Source: Synergistaceae bacterium (lineage in GTDB: Bacteria > Synergistota > Synergistia > Synergistales > Aminobacteriaceae). From it: 34,570 nt of DNA. This document shows positions 9,057 to 17,210 of the stretch, piece after piece (position 1 is the first letter of the stretch; each line of letters begins with the position of its first letter). The DNA is taken from positions 1-34,570 of the forward strand of contig JAFPWQ010000058.1 of assembly GCA_017394925.1 (NCBI GenBank), written 5' to 3'. The notes beneath the pieces are model-generated. The model did no database searches. It worked only from the letters and a program-made list of their open reading frames with translations, and had not been told where the DNA came from. The translations under genes were made by a program, and so were the position numbers.

Positions 9057-10268
9057 TTAATACGAAGGCACATAAACAAGTCCGCGTGTGTTCACTACAT
9101 CGAGATTTGAATATTCGCGGTTACGGACTTCAACTATATAAACGTCTCTCTGATATGGTCTGTGAAGACTGGGTGATATGTTCAGAACCTGATTCCCAAA
9201 CGGAATTGCCTGAGTGCGTGATAAATTGCGCAATAATTCAGCTCTGGGCATGTTATCCACAGGCTGAGGCATAATATCTACTGCGCGTTTCAGCCATTCA
9301 TAAAGTGCAATAGCTCTTCCTGCCGCAACATTATCATCAATTCTCATTGCGCGCGTCCGCCATAAGAGTCTCTTTGTCTCAATGAATCCTCCGAGTGAAT
9401 CAAGTAATACATTCTGATCTGCAAAAATCATTCCGCGACATGAAAGATATGTGCTGTCCGGCTCTGATACGTTCCATAACCGCCATGATGAACGCAGACG
9501 CATAAAATTACGCCATATTTCGCGTGCTCCCATTCCGCCCATGAATGAAATTACTACTCCGGCCTTCTCTCCTTCATAGCTTTCGATCTCTTCCGACATC
9601 ATTCTGAATGTGTCATGAACAGATGCGTCCGCCCAGTAAGGCATAGGCATAAATCCTGCGTTATCGAGCATGGCATAGCATATCTTAGCTTCACGTTCCT
9701 GATTCACTGTGAAACGGCTTGCGGCTAATGCGATTCTCTTCTCTTTGTCGTTAGCATAAATTCTCTTCGCATATTCGGCAAACGCAGCGCACCTGTAATC
9801 ACGGTATAGATCAAGTGCAAAAATATTAACAGCAGGACGGCCGCCCCTGTCTATTAATACATTTTCTCCTCCGGCTATCATTAACGGAATTTCATGGCCT
9901 GAGAGACGCGCAACAAGAATTCTGTCTGCTTCGGGTGAAAGTGCAAAGCTCATTATTGCTATCGTGTGAGAATCAAAATTCAATCTCACAGTACGCATAA
10001 TATCTGCATCACCTGAGATATTTATCTTCGTGAACTTCACATCATGGCCGCCTATGCCGTTGCTGCTTTCTGAAATTTCACGCTCACACCATGACAACGC
10101 AGTACTGATTGATTTTCCTGGTTCAGATTCCCAGCCGCTTAACGGAGGTACGACTAAGACGTTCCATACCCAGTCATGATTTTGAGTCTGAATCTGAGAC
10201 TGAGCACAGAACGCCGTAGTATTCGATGTGCATAAAAAAATTACGAGTAACGCAAAAATTTTACGCAT
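9057..10268 (-). CDS. Exported periplasmic-binding-protein-like protein (type 1 fold)
   Basis: A signal peptide (MRKIFALLVIFLCTSNTTAFCA) is followed by about 380 residues resembling the type 1 periplasmic binding fold of branched-chain amino-acid receptors. This includes an early VLVVPPLSGW strand, IAIMSFALSPEADRILVARL, a 'here is the alternative cause' style IPLMIAGGENVL segment, and a RIALAASRF strand opening the second lobe. No permease or ATPase is nearby, so a normal ABC-importer role is doubtful. It follows ompH on the same strand with a 19-base gap, and I see no clear ribosome site, which suggests coupling to ompH. Ligand and role are unknown; a sensor or cell-envelope function is possible. 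The fold call is inference from residue pattern only. Confidence 0.65.
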   Translation of the reverse strand: MRKIFALLVIFLCTSNTTAFCAQSQIQTQNHDWVWNVLVVPPLSGWESEPGKSISTALSWCEREISESSNGIGGHDVKFTKINISGDADIMRTVRLNFDSHTIAIMSFALSPEADRILVARLSGHEIPLMIAGGENVLIDRGGRPAVNIFALDLYRDYRCAAFAEYAKRIYANDKEKRIALAASRFTVNQEREAKICYAMLDNAGFMPMPYWADASVHDTFRMMSEEIESYEGEKAGVVISFMGGMGAREIWRNFMRLRSSWRLWNVSEPDSTYLSCRGMIFADQNVLLDSLGGFIETKRLLWRTRAMRIDDNVAAGRAIALYEWLKRAVDIMPQPVDNMPRAELLRNLSRTQAIPFGNQVLNISPSLHRPYQRDVYIVEVRNREYSNLDVVNTRGLVYVPSY

Positions 10269-10287
10269 TTGGATTAACGCGATTAAA

Positions 10288-10746
10288 TTATTTCTTTTTC
10301 GATAACTGCTGAATTACGTCCTGAGTAATATCAACTCCGCCGATTAACACTACGAATTTATCAAGCACAAGCGTTAATTTTTTCTTCACTGCAACTTCAC
10401 GAACTGCCTGCTCGCAATCACGATATATCGGAGCCATTAATCTCTGCTCTTCCTGTGCAAGTTCCATTCTCTTCTGCTGAACTGCCTGTGCCTTTTTCGC
10501 TGTGTCAGTCTCTTTGTCTGCCGCTGCTTTGGCTTCGTTCTCTTTCTTTCTCGCTATTTCTGATAACTGCTGACGTACCTGATTCAGTCTCGGATGATTA
10601 TTGAGAATATCTCCCCTGTCGACTATGCCAACGAAATCTGCTCCTGAAGGTGCTGCTGGTTTCTTTGCGGCGGCATATGCGGGTGAAAAACTGAGAACTG
10701 AAAGAGACAACATGATGACGAGTGATAATACTTTCTTAAATGACAT
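10288..10746 (-). CDS. OmpH/Skp-family periplasmic chaperone
   Basis: A 152-residue protein with a clean signal peptide ending around SFSPAYA-AAKKP. The mature part has FVGIVDRGDILNNHPRLNQVRQQL, a charged Ala/Lys/Glu/Gln coiled coil (about residues 60-110), and a closing segment VAVKKKLTLVLDKFVVLIGGVDIT. This is the Skp/OmpH layout: a short beta body with long helical tentacles that hold unfolded outer-membrane proteins in the periplasm. Its presence supports a diderm envelope. GGGAGG precedes the ATG on the minus strand. The usual neighbours (bamA, lpxD) are not in the window; the downstream gene is the binding-protein-like gene. Confidence 0.85.
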   Translation of the reverse strand: MSFKKVLSLVIMLSLSVLSFSPAYAAAKKPAAPSGADFVGIVDRGDILNNHPRLNQVRQQLSEIARKKENEAKAAADKETDTAKKAQAVQQKRMELAQEEQRLMAPIYRDCEQAVREVAVKKKLTLVLDKFVVLIGGVDITQDVIQQLSKKK

Positions 10747-10859
10747 TATAATAATATTCCTCCCTAAAATGTTAAAACAAAACTGCTTTTGAAGTTACGC
10801 AAATTTTTTTGTGCTGAATTCTAGCATTCACTGTTTGAGCCTTAAAACGTCAAGATTAC

Positions 10860-11330
10860 TTAATAGTCCCTGCTTATTATATTCTGACGCTCAAGTATCT
10901 TCATTAACGGCACCCCAATTATATAACATGCTCCGGCCTCACCAAGTCCCACGTAAATGCATGTCGCAATCAGCGGAACATTAATCAGAACATGCAGCAT
11001 AGTTCCAATTATGACTGCATTCGAGAGTACAGGCCATAATGCCGCGATGTATATATTCTTTGACTTGTGCGTTAAGATTGCAGCTATGAGTGTCGCTAGT
11101 GATCCGAAGATTATATCCGTGAGACCATAACCCCCGAAGAAATTCGAGACTATACAGCCGGCAAGTAATCCGGGTATCGCTTCGGGCATGTAGTAAGGCA
11201 ATAACGTTAATGCTTCCGAGACTCTGAACTGTACAGGGCCGTATGATATTTCCGCAAGTGAAATTGTCAGAACTGCATAGAGTGCCGCAATTAATGCTCC
11301 CCTTGCTAATTTTCTGTTGAATGTGTTGAT
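10860..11330 (-). CDS. queT: QueT-family queuosine-precursor transporter, probable ATC start
   Basis: This is a small hydrophobic protein of the QueT (DUF988) family, which supplies the substrate subunit of ECF-type uptake of queuosine precursors. The conserved block ISYGPVQFRVSEALTLLPYY and PEAIPGLLAGCIVSNFFGGYG are clear, with about five membrane segments. The first canonical start in frame is a TTG at 11201, which lies inside the conserved block. Reading upstream gives NTFNRKLARGALIAALYAVL, the expected N terminus, directly after an ATC codon at 11330-11328. AAGGAG lies 9 bases before that ATC. I therefore place the start at ATC 11330 (156 residues); an ATA at 11336 is the alternative. It begins 2 bases after the priA stop (11333) and is the last gene of the rpoZ-coaBC-priA-queT run. 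Confidence 0.8.
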   Translation of the reverse strand: MNTFNRKLARGALIAALYAVLTISLAEISYGPVQFRVSEALTLLPYYMPEAIPGLLAGCIVSNFFGGYGLTDIIFGSLATLIAAILTHKSKNIYIAALWPVLSNAVIIGTMLHVLINVPLIATCIYVGLGEAGACYIIGVPLMKILERQNIISRDY

Positions 11331-11332
11331 GT

Positions 11333-13063
11333 CTATTCGCTCCTTAATTTTATTCTGAGGGATTTATCTGCTCTTATTCTGAAAAGCTCAGGCACATTCT
11401 TTAATTCATCAAGACTATTCACATTCACATAAAGAGGCTGTGAGTCTTCTCCTGGATCCATAACGAATATACCTGCTTCATCGAATGCCTGTATTATTTC
11501 CCCACGCTTTATTGTACTACATTCAATCTCAATGATATAACCGTAAGGAGGCTGCATGTATTCTTCGCGCTGTTTTAATTCATCGGTAATAAATTTCTCC
11601 CAGCCCTGAGATAAAAAATTCGCGAGCTTCATTCCTGCTTTGCGTGCCTGAATTAATATTTTCCTCTGCGAATCTCTTTTGCGTCCGCGCCAGTATGATT
11701 CATAAAGCATGTTGAAGACGTTATAACGCGTATTGTAATCCGGTCTCCATAACTCTAAATCTAAATCGAGCCACGCAATTAATTCCGGCTGAATCTTACT
11801 GCATAATTCAAGCCCTCTGTGAGTACTCAGAATAAGGCCGTGCATTTGTGTTTTCTTCATGCCCTCCGCGTAAATGTGAACATCGTTGTAATATTTCTTC
11901 ACGATTTGAATTAACGCATCAAGTCCCGGCCTCCTGCCCTTAAAGAACGCATAACCGCAGTTCTCACACTTTAACGGGAATTCTCTGCTCTTTCTGCATG
12001 TCTCGCACCACAAAATATTACCGTCATCCATGCTCTTCATGACACGTCCGCACTTGTCGCACTTAACTGAATGTCCGCAGTTCTCACAGAATACTTCAGA
12101 TGATTCGCCCAGCCTGCTTAATATCCAGATGACATTATGATTTTGCATTAGTGCCTTATACGTTCGCTTAATCAGTGAGAATGTCAAAGGGATAGTGCCT
12201 TCAATGCCGTGAATTTCTTCGCGCTTTGAATTATGAATATCCGCGAGAATAATATTTTTTCGTTCGGGCTTTACGCTTTCTTTTGGTCTGGTGCGTATAT
12301 ATGTCTTTAGTGATGGCATTCTTCCTGCTGTGATTAATTCTGCTCCGAGTGAAACGGCTCTGTGTCCTGCAAGACTTCGGGCTGAGATATTCAGACGCGG
12401 AATAATATAATTCATGCTTGCTTCGTCTTCGATGATTATGCGTTCGGGGCTTAAAGGCGCAAATACTCCGGCAGGTGATGCAATTACGATTCTGAATCGC
12501 TGAGTGTATGCAGACATCCATGACGCGAATAACTTATTGCCCCGTGAATACAGCAATGATTCATTCTTTATGTGTTCAGGCAGATTTGAATAGAAATTCT
12601 TTGCATATTCACTTGTCGGAAATAATATCAGTGTTCGTTCAGGTCTCTCAAGTTCATTCACGAAAAAATTAACCCGCTCATCATCAAACGGGTTAAAATA
12701 ATTTCTCTCGTGAAAATTCTTCTCTGCATTCACAATTTCAGGCGGAGGGTTTATCTTTGCACCGTCAGTTAATGCTCTGGGCAATATCACTCTCAGTGCC
12801 TCACCAGCTCCGCAGAAACATACGCGCCCTGCATACATGACCATGTTCCATATGTCATGAGGGATAATGCACCTGTCATCGATTACGCCTGCAATATGTT
12901 TAACCGCAAAATTAACAGGCGATTCATGTTGGCCGGTAACGAATCCGACATGCATATGATTCTGAACAGGCACAATCACACGTACACCCGGATTTAATTT
13001 CACCGGGCATTCATACGTGAGCGAGCTTAAAGACATTTCCGGGACTGCAACATCAACCAGCAA
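11333..13063 (-). CDS. priA: Degenerate PriA (primosomal protein N') lacking ATPase motifs
   Basis: The 576-residue protein aligns in outline with PriA but is about 150 residues shorter. The N terminus (LVDVAVPEMSLSSLTYECP...GVRVIVPV) matches the 3'-end-binding domain. All eight zinc-ribbon cysteines are present (C326, C329, C335, C338, C353, C356, C366, C369). The helicase motifs are gone: no Walker A GxTGSGKTE, the DEEH box reads EDEAS near residue 212, the SAT motif region reads TAGRMPS, and the GRAGR motif region reads WRGRKR. The start is TTG 13063, with GGAGTG upstream, overlapping the coaBC stop by 11 bases. The coaBC-priA order is standard, so orthology is likely. It probably still binds forks and partner proteins without unwinding DNA, as proposed for actinobacterial PriA. 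Confidence 0.85.
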   Translation of the reverse strand: MLVDVAVPEMSLSSLTYECPVKLNPGVRVIVPVQNHMHVGFVTGQHESPVNFAVKHIAGVIDDRCIIPHDIWNMVMYAGRVCFCGAGEALRVILPRALTDGAKINPPPEIVNAEKNFHERNYFNPFDDERVNFFVNELERPERTLILFPTSEYAKNFYSNLPEHIKNESLLYSRGNKLFASWMSAYTQRFRIVIASPAGVFAPLSPERIIIEDEASMNYIIPRLNISARSLAGHRAVSLGAELITAGRMPSLKTYIRTRPKESVKPERKNIILADIHNSKREEIHGIEGTIPLTFSLIKRTYKALMQNHNVIWILSRLGESSEVFCENCGHSVKCDKCGRVMKSMDDGNILWCETCRKSREFPLKCENCGYAFFKGRRPGLDALIQIVKKYYNDVHIYAEGMKKTQMHGLILSTHRGLELCSKIQPELIAWLDLDLELWRPDYNTRYNVFNMLYESYWRGRKRDSQRKILIQARKAGMKLANFLSQGWEKFITDELKQREEYMQPPYGYIIEIECSTIKRGEIIQAFDEAGIFVMDPGEDSQPLYVNVNSLDELKNVPELFRIRADKSLRIKLRSE

Positions 13064-14249
13064 TTATTTCACTCCAGATGTCATATGCAATTTCATTCTT
13101 GAGACCTGAGATAATTTTTTCGGGCTTCGATTCATCACGCGGAATCAATCTAATTGTGTTCATGTCAGATGCAAAGCCGGAATTTTCAGCAAGAACATCA
13201 TTTGCGAGTATGTAATCTAAATTCTTGCGCTCAAGTTTTAAGCGTGCGTTGCTTTCAATGTCATCTGTTTCTGCCGCAAATCCAACGAGAATTTGATTCT
13301 CACGTTTCACCTTTCCGATTTCAGCAGCTATATCTGGATTCTGAATCAGCTCAACCGTAAGTGTGTCTTTATCTCCGCGTTTAATCTTGCGTTCATGAAT
13401 CTCTTTCGCTCTGTAATCCCCTACAGCCGCAGCCTTGATGATATAGTCAGACCATTCAAGATTATTCATGACGGCATTGAGCATATCACTTGCGCTCTTA
13501 ACGTGAATCACATCAAGCCCGTACGAATCAATCTCAACCGGCCCGGCAATAACTCTCACGTCCGCACCTCTGTACCATGCTGTACGTGCCATTGACGCGC
13601 CCATTTTACCCGTTGAAGGATTCGAGATGTAACGCACAGGGTCTATATACTCGTGAGTCGGTCCGGCAGTAACGAGTACATGCTTTCCGGCCATGTCGTG
13701 AAGTGGGCATAATGACCTGAATATCTCATGCATAATTTCTTCAGGCTCAGGCATTCTTCCCTTTCCTGAATCACCGCAGGCCAATGCTCCGGTTAAAGGC
13801 TCCGCAATGTGAATATTACGCTCACTGAGTATGCGAATGTTCTCCCGTGTCGAAGGATTATCGTACATGCGTTCATTCATCGCAGGAAAAATTATCACGG
13901 GACATTTTGCGGCAGAGAATGCAGAAGTGAGAAGATTATCGGCGATTCCGTGTGCAAGTTTCGCGAGCGTGTTGGCTGTGCATGGTGCAATCACTAAGAC
14001 TTCGGCCCATTGCGATAATTTTATGTGAGGGATTCGGAAGTCAAAATCTTTATCGCGCCATACTTCATGGCCTGAAAGAGTTGAAAGCGTCATAGGCGTA
14101 ACGAAATTTGATGATGCTTCCGTCATGATGATTTCAACTTCACAGCCTGCCTTCTTTATCAGCCTCACCAGTGAAGGAATCTTATACGCCGCTATTCCTC
14201 CCGTAATGCCGAGCAAAATTTTCCGTTCAGTCTTCCAGTTATTGCTCAT
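13053..14249 (-). CDS. coaBC: Bifunctional CoaBC (phosphopantothenoylcysteine synthetase/decarboxylase)
   Basis: This enzyme joins cysteine to 4'-phosphopantothenate (CoaB, C-terminal) and then decarboxylates the product (CoaC, N-terminal) in coenzyme A synthesis. The flavoprotein CoaC half shows GITGGIAAYK, the active-site H75 in FRIPHIKLS, PAMNERM (122-128) and the catalytic C158 in ACGDSGKGRMP. The CoaB half begins at about residue 190 with VLVTAGPTHEYIDPVRYISN followed by PSTGKMG. At 398 residues it is the normal size and no key residue is missing. It starts 2 bases after the rpoZ stop and its own stop overlaps priA. Confidence 0.97.
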   Translation of the reverse strand: MSNNWKTERKILLGITGGIAAYKIPSLVRLIKKAGCEVEIIMTEASSNFVTPMTLSTLSGHEVWRDKDFDFRIPHIKLSQWAEVLVIAPCTANTLAKLAHGIADNLLTSAFSAAKCPVIIFPAMNERMYDNPSTRENIRILSERNIHIAEPLTGALACGDSGKGRMPEPEEIMHEIFRSLCPLHDMAGKHVLVTAGPTHEYIDPVRYISNPSTGKMGASMARTAWYRGADVRVIAGPVEIDSYGLDVIHVKSASDMLNAVMNNLEWSDYIIKAAAVGDYRAKEIHERKIKRGDKDTLTVELIQNPDIAAEIGKVKRENQILVGFAAETDDIESNARLKLERKNLDYILANDVLAENSGFASDMNTIRLIPRDESKPEKIISGLKNEIAYDIWSEIIAG

Positions 14250-14251
14250 TA

Positions 14252-14458
14252 TTATTCTTTATGTGCGTTAATTGGGCTTTTACCTTCTTCGATTTCAAGC
14301 AGGACGTTTGAAATAAATCTTTCATTGCCCGGATTGCTTTTATCTATGGGAGTCTCTTCGCTTTCACGTCTGGCCTCTGCTGCAACTTTGGCTGTGATTT
14401 CGTATTTGTTATCAGTTCCGCATTTCTCTGCAAGCCATTCAAGATCATAAAATTTCAT
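14252..14458 (-). CDS. rpoZ: RNA polymerase omega subunit (RpoZ-like)
   Basis: A 68-residue acidic protein beginning MKFYDLEWLAEKCGTDNKYE, with the omega-type helix YEITAKVAAEARR and an acidic tail. Omega helps assemble RNA polymerase by binding beta-prime. The ATG at 14458 is chosen because AGGAGG lies just upstream; an earlier in-frame ATG at 14488 lies before that site. Position directly ahead of coaBC is a common place for rpoZ, which supports the call, since short omega sequences are weakly conserved. Confidence 0.75.
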   Translation of the reverse strand: MKFYDLEWLAEKCGTDNKYEITAKVAAEARRESEETPIDKSNPGNERFISNVLLEIEEGKSPINAHKE

Positions 14459-14486
14459 TGTGTTTATTCCTCCTGTTGTGTAATGC

Positions 14487-14492
14487 ATTATA
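14487..14492 (-). promoter_or_regulatory. Candidate -10 box for rpoZ-coaBC-priA-queT
   Basis: A perfect TATAAT on the minus strand lies about 29 bases before the rpoZ ATG and just after the terd-side terminator. I see no good -35 at the normal distance, so this rests on the -10 and its position. Confidence 0.45.
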
Positions 14493-14503
14493 TTTTAGCG
14501 CAT

Positions 14504-14537
14504 AAAAAAATTCCCTCTGCCTTAACGACAAAGGGAA
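14504..14537 (-). terminator. Rho-independent terminator after the terD pair
   Basis: On the minus strand TTCCCTTTG (14537-14529) pairs with CAGAGGGAA (14519-14511, one G-T wobble), followed by seven T. It ends the terD transcript before the rpoZ operon. Confidence 0.88.
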
Positions 14538-14603
14538 CATAATTCACTCTAATCTGAATCTCAAAAGCTGATTCATTAATGCCCGGTTGCATATTATGTT
14601 CCG

Positions 14604-15194
14604 TTATCTGAATCTCGCGGCTAATTCCTCAATACTTGCGTCTTTCGTACCCTGACCGATAGCGTTGAATTTCCATTGTCCATTGCGTAAATATATTTCA
14701 CCGAATACCATTGCGGTCATGCCCTCATAATTTTCAGTTAAATTATATCTGCAAAGCTCGGTGTTACTTTCAGCATCAATGATTCGTATAAATGCATTCT
14801 GAATCATTCCGAAGTTCTGATTACGTTCATGAGAGTTATAGATGTTCACGACAAATATAATTCTGTCATATTCTCCCGGAAGTGCATCAAGATTAACAAA
14901 TATCTGTTCGTCATCGCCTTCTCCATCGCCGGTTAAGTTATCGCCCATGTGAGTGATACATCCGCTCTTATGTTTCAGATTGCCATAGTAAACAACATCA
15001 TCATTGCTCATGAGTTTTCCGTTTCTGCACACAAAGACCGTAGCATCACAGTCAATGTTATGAGTTCTGCGCGAAAAGAAGCCTCCTGAAGTTTTAGCCG
15101 CGTCCCAGCCCAGACCAATCATGACTCGTCTCAATGTACTTCCGTCTGATTTCCTGAGTTCTACTTTCTGACCCTTCTGCAAATTCACCGCCAT
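14604..15194 (-). CDS. TerD-family stress protein (second copy)
   Basis: A 196-residue TerD-domain protein with QKVELRKSDG, MIGLGWDAAK, HMGDNLTGDGEGDDEQI, NQNFGMIQNAFIRIID and NGQWKFNAIGQG in family order. The TerD fold binds calcium through clustered Asp residues; DGEGDDEQ is kept here. Compared with the upstream copy it has an insertion, GGFFSRRTHNIDCDA, in place of the usual short Asp-rich loop. The ATG follows the stop of the first terD gene with no gap (TAA then ATG) and there is no obvious ribosome site, so it is probably translated by coupling. Tellurite resistance should not be assumed: the rest of the ter cluster is missing. Confidence 0.92.
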   Translation of the reverse strand: MAVNLQKGQKVELRKSDGSTLRRVMIGLGWDAAKTSGGFFSRRTHNIDCDATVFVCRNGKLMSNDDVVYYGNLKHKSGCITHMGDNLTGDGEGDDEQIFVNLDALPGEYDRIIFVVNIYNSHERNQNFGMIQNAFIRIIDAESNTELCRYNLTENYEGMTAMVFGEIYLRNGQWKFNAIGQGTKDASIEELAARFR

Positions 15195-15770
15195 TTACAC
15201 ATTCACTCCGAAATTCTGACATAACGCCCTGAGTCCGCCCTTAAAGCCCGAACCTATTGCGTTGAATTTCCATTCTGAACCCTGACGATATAATTCACCG
15301 ACAACTACAGCTGTCTCAATCGAAAAGTCTTCGCCCAAGTCATAGCGGATTAACTCAGCATTCTTTGCCTCATCAATGATTCGTATATATGCGTTCGAGA
15401 CCTGACCGAAATTTTGTTTTCGCTCTTCGGCCTCATGAATCGTGGCGGTGAATGCAATCTTATCGACATTAGCCGGAACTTTTGAGAGTTCGACTTTGAT
15501 TTGCTCATCGTCTCCTTCTCCTGCTCCAGTCAAATTATCTCCCATGTGCTGAACTGCCCCTGATGAATGTTTCAGGTTGTTGTAGAACACGAAATCAGAA
15601 TCAGCTCGTACTTTTCCGTTTGTGCCGAGCATAAACGCTGCTGTGTCCAGATCAAACGCCGAGCCTCCGTCATATTTATTCACGTCCCAGCCAAGCCCGA
15701 CGATTATTTTTGAGAGTCCCGGATTACCTTTCGTTAAGTCAACCTTCTGGCCTTTGAATAAACTTATCAT
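15195..15770 (-). CDS. TerD-family stress protein (first copy)
   Basis: A canonical 191-residue TerD protein: MISLFKGQKVDLTKGNPGLS, IVGLGWDVNKYDGG, FDLDTAAFML, HMGDNLTGAGEGDDEQI, and EWKFNAIGSGFKGGL near the end. These calcium-binding proteins are associated with stress, chemical-damage and phage responses. GGGAGG lies 13 bases before the ATG. The two terD genes form a two-gene unit between an extended -10 promoter and a terminator. No TerC, TerB or ATP-grasp partners are near. Confidence 0.95.
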   Translation of the reverse strand: MISLFKGQKVDLTKGNPGLSKIIVGLGWDVNKYDGGSAFDLDTAAFMLGTNGKVRADSDFVFYNNLKHSSGAVQHMGDNLTGAGEGDDEQIKVELSKVPANVDKIAFTATIHEAEERKQNFGQVSNAYIRIIDEAKNAELIRYDLGEDFSIETAVVVGELYRQGSEWKFNAIGSGFKGGLRALCQNFGVNV

Positions 15771-15806
15771 GTGAAAAGATACCTCCCTGAGAAAAAAATT
15801 TCGGTC

Positions 15807-15815
15807 ATTATAGCA
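15807..15815 (-). promoter_or_regulatory. Extended -10 promoter for the terD pair
   Basis: The minus strand reads TGCTATAAT: a perfect -10 (15812-15807) with the TGn extension. It lies about 37 bases before the first terD ATG. The -35 region is AT-rich without a clear match. Confidence 0.6.
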
Positions 15816-15863
15816 AGATTAAATATAAAATATATGAACATGAAAGTATGAAAGGCGGTACAC

Positions 15864-17132
15864 ATGGAACAGAAATTATTTACTGAACTTCGCACTTTGT
15901 ATCAGTCAGGAAAAGACAATGCAAGCGTGATTCGAATCCATATGCGCATGAGTGATTCAATAGAGCCGGATGCATTTCGTCATGCCGTTAATATGACTAT
16001 GAAACGTTACCCGTATTTCTGTGTTGAGTTGCAGAACAAAGAAGGCAGTTACGTTTTTGCTGAAAATCACAGGCCCGTTATCATCACAAATTCTCTTCGC
16101 GGCGTTGATTTAAATTCTGAGGAGTCTAATTTTCACATGATCGCTTTTGCATGGCATGATGACAAAATCATTCTCGATGTCTTTCACGCTCTGACTGACG
16201 GTACAGGCGCATATGAACTTCTCCGCACACTCTTATATTATTACTGCTCAGAACGTTATCATGCTGAATTAAATCGTGATGGCATTCGTCTTGCAGGTGA
16301 TGATATTCCTATTGAAGAATGGAATGACCCCGTTTTAACTGCCTCAGAACTTCCTGTTCCAACACATACAGATATATCAAAAGCTCTCAATCCAGCCGAA
16401 TATGTCCGGCATGAGAGCGATAACGTCAGGACTGTATACAGCGTATCTATTTCTGAATCTGAATTCATGCGCTTCGTTACACAGCATAACGGTACTCCCG
16501 GAACAATGACGGCTTTGTTTCTGAGCAGGGCAGTCGCAAAGTTATATCCTGATTCAGAAGACGCAATACGAATAGCTTTGTGTGTCAATCAGCGCAAGGC
16601 ACTTCATGCTCCTCTTGCACATCAGACATTAGTCGGCGGTGTCATGCTTGAATATAAAGACAAAATGCGGAACTGGCCTCTTGAGAAGCAGGTAACAGCT
16701 TATCGCGGAATGGTCATCGTACAGACACAGGAAGAAAAAGTGCTTGCAGGTGTGAATAGTCTTAAGGGCATTAATCAATTGCTGCTCTCAATGAAAAATG
16801 ACAATGAGAGATTAGCACTTGCAGGTAAAATTATCGCTCACACATTCGGCATTCTGACCGCAACTGTCAGTTATGTGGGAAAAGGGGACTTCAAAGAATC
16901 TGAAAAATATATACGTGATTTTCATTTATGGACATATCCGGGAGGCGGTGCAATCTTAATCGAAATATCTGCGGTCAGCGGACGATTTACTTTCGATATT
17001 ATGCAGCACTTTTCAAGCCCGGTTTATGTGAATGCGTTTCTTAAGGAGCTTGAAGATAACGGCATAAATTATGATTTCCAGAGTGTGAATAAACTTGAGC
17101 TGCCAAAAGTAAAATTATCCTGGAATATGTAA
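15864..17132 (+). CDS. CoA-dependent acyltransferase of the condensation-domain fold
   Basis: A 422-residue cytoplasmic protein. The motif FHALTDGTGAYELLRTLL (about residues 111-128) fits the H-x3-D-G active site of condensation-domain and PapA5/alcohol-acetyltransferase enzymes, with a single His where non-ribosomal synthetases have HH. The N-terminal half also shows the typical 'bring to the active site' segment IHMRMSDSIEPDAFRHAVN and KRYPYFCVELQ. The C-terminal half has ALCVNQRKALHAPLAHQTLVGG. No carrier protein or synthetase module is nearby, so it is probably a stand-alone acyltransferase moving an acyl group from CoA to an alcohol or amine; the substrate is unknown. AGGCGG precedes the ATG. 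It is divergent from terD and lies 78 bases before the transporter gene. Confidence 0.72.
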   Translation: MEQKLFTELRTLYQSGKDNASVIRIHMRMSDSIEPDAFRHAVNMTMKRYPYFCVELQNKEGSYVFAENHRPVIITNSLRGVDLNSEESNFHMIAFAWHDDKIILDVFHALTDGTGAYELLRTLLYYYCSERYHAELNRDGIRLAGDDIPIEEWNDPVLTASELPVPTHTDISKALNPAEYVRHESDNVRTVYSVSISESEFMRFVTQHNGTPGTMTALFLSRAVAKLYPDSEDAIRIALCVNQRKALHAPLAHQTLVGGVMLEYKDKMRNWPLEKQVTAYRGMVIVQTQEEKVLAGVNSLKGINQLLLSMKNDNERLALAGKIIAHTFGILTATVSYVGKGDFKESEKYIRDFHLWTYPGGGAILIEISAVSGRFTFDIMQHFSSPVYVNAFLKELEDNGINYDFQSVNKLELPKVKLSWNM

Positions 17133-17210
17133 TGAATTCATGTGAGTTTATATGATACTATTTACTCATCCCATTTAAATTATTTTTTCACAAAGAGGAG
17201 ATGTATCATT

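Noticed and set aside
14604..15770. Tellurite-resistance operon
   Set aside because: Only two TerD-domain genes are present, with none of TerA, TerB, TerC or the biosynthetic ter genes, so a specific tellurite function is not supported.
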